Assembly: GCA_020634555.1 (NCBI GenBank) | Contig: JACKBK010000003.1 | Coordinates: 62,001 to 126,000 of the forward strand | DNA from: Caldilineae bacterium | GTDB taxonomy: Bacteria > Chloroflexota > Anaerolineae > JAAEKA01 | Direction of reading: 5' to 3' | Length of the DNA: 64,000 bases | Part shown: positions 63,918 through 64,000 of the stretch, piece by piece | Position numbering within the stretch: the first letter of the stretch is position 1 | How the letters are laid out: each line of letters begins with the position of its first letter | The notes under the pieces: model-generated | Seen by the model: the letters and a program-made list of their open reading frames with translations, nothing else | Told to the model about the DNA's origin: nothing | Databases searched by the model: none | Made by a program: the position numbers and the translations under genes

Positions 63918-64000
63918 TCACGGACATTGCACGATTCCCTGCGCCCACAAACAAGCGCCGCAGACCGGGTATTCGTTGCCGATGCAATCCTCTTCGTTGG
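63918..64000 (-). CDS. 3' end of a radical SAM maturase of tungsten enzymes
   Basis: Only the last 26 codons are inside the window, ending at the TGA at 63918-63920. The sequence EDCIGNEYPVCGACLWAQG then IVQCP has cysteines and the CLWAQG-x-x-QCP ending that I associate with the tungsten cofactor oxidoreductase radical SAM maturase family. Context beside AOR and MoaD genes agrees. The call rests on a short piece. Confidence 0.65.
   Translation of the reverse strand, partial: NEEDCIGNEYPVCGACLWAQGIVQCP

Overview
The window is a dense, GC-rich bacterial chromosome segment with short gaps, mixed ATG/GTG starts and good Shine-Dalgarno sites. The gene set points to Chloroflexota, probably class Anaerolineae: a type 2 (FMN) isopentenyl-diphosphate isomerase, CSLREA-type beta-helix surface proteins, a cysteine-less DapF-like protein, a tungsten aldehyde:ferredoxin oxidoreductase with its maturation genes, and intergenic regions loaded with short-word repeats and hairpins. 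This placement is an inference from gene content. Two long adjacent gene pairs or domains and one further gene carry single-base frameshifts; these may be real lesions or consensus indels of the assembly.

Layout. 1-0.4 kb: start of an AT-richer lipoprotein gene, then tRNA-Asp with promoter and terminator. 1-6.7 kb: ssb; threonine aldolase; a translationally coupled cluster dapF-like / GNAT / TorD-like chaperone / nucleotidyltransferase; a four-helix-bundle gene between two purine/pyrimidine hairpins. 6.7-12 kb: a membrane-bound complex iron-sulfur molybdoenzyme (Fe-S subunit, NrfD anchor, catalytic subunit). 12-12.9 kb: tandem array of ~90 bp hairpin repeats just downstream of a large CHAT-protease / TPR / Ig / zinc-finger protein (12.9-16 kb). 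16.2-20.8 kb: nitrilase-like protein, alkyltransferase-like protein, mobA, acpP, then fni (frameshifted) and a polyprenyl diphosphate synthase. 21-33 kb: accessory enzymes (beta-helix surface protein, PARG-like protein, PuuE-like deacetylase, GNATs, VOC proteins, SDR, DLH, secreted phosphoesterase, squalene-cyclase-like protein, DUF6273). 33.3-35.1 kb: two tandem UbiA prenyltransferases. 35.4-43.8 kb: a sugar system (YesL-like protein, two ABC permeases, binding lipoprotein, fused beta-phosphoglucomutase/GH65 phosphorylase, LacI regulator with two identical operators). 43.9-54.9 kb: glnA, nitroreductase, fhs, radical SAM anSME-like enzyme, MFS exporter, zwf-gnd, HAD phosphatase. 55-61 kb: membrane proteins, a hydrolase, a glycosyltransferase and repeat-rich DNA holding a decayed phosphatase gene. 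61.4-64 kb: tungsten oxidoreductase facing two MoaD-like genes and the end of a radical SAM maturase.

How the genes connect. Pterin-cofactor enzymes recur: the molybdoenzyme operon, mobA (guanylation of the cofactor), the TorD-like chaperone, and the tungsten AOR with MoaD-like sulfur carriers. fni and the prenyl synthase make long isoprenoid diphosphates that the two UbiA enzymes would attach to quinone or tocopherol heads. The sugar operon imports a disaccharide, phosphorolyses it to beta-glucose-1-phosphate and converts this to glucose-6-phosphate, which zwf-gnd can oxidise.

The most unusual items are the CHAT-TPR-Ig-triple zinc-finger protein with the hairpin array beside it, a family of low-complexity inverted-repeat islands (one pair framing a four-helix-bundle gene), the DapF-like and nitrilase-like proteins that lack their catalytic cysteines, and a hairpin element flanked by an 11-bp direct repeat.
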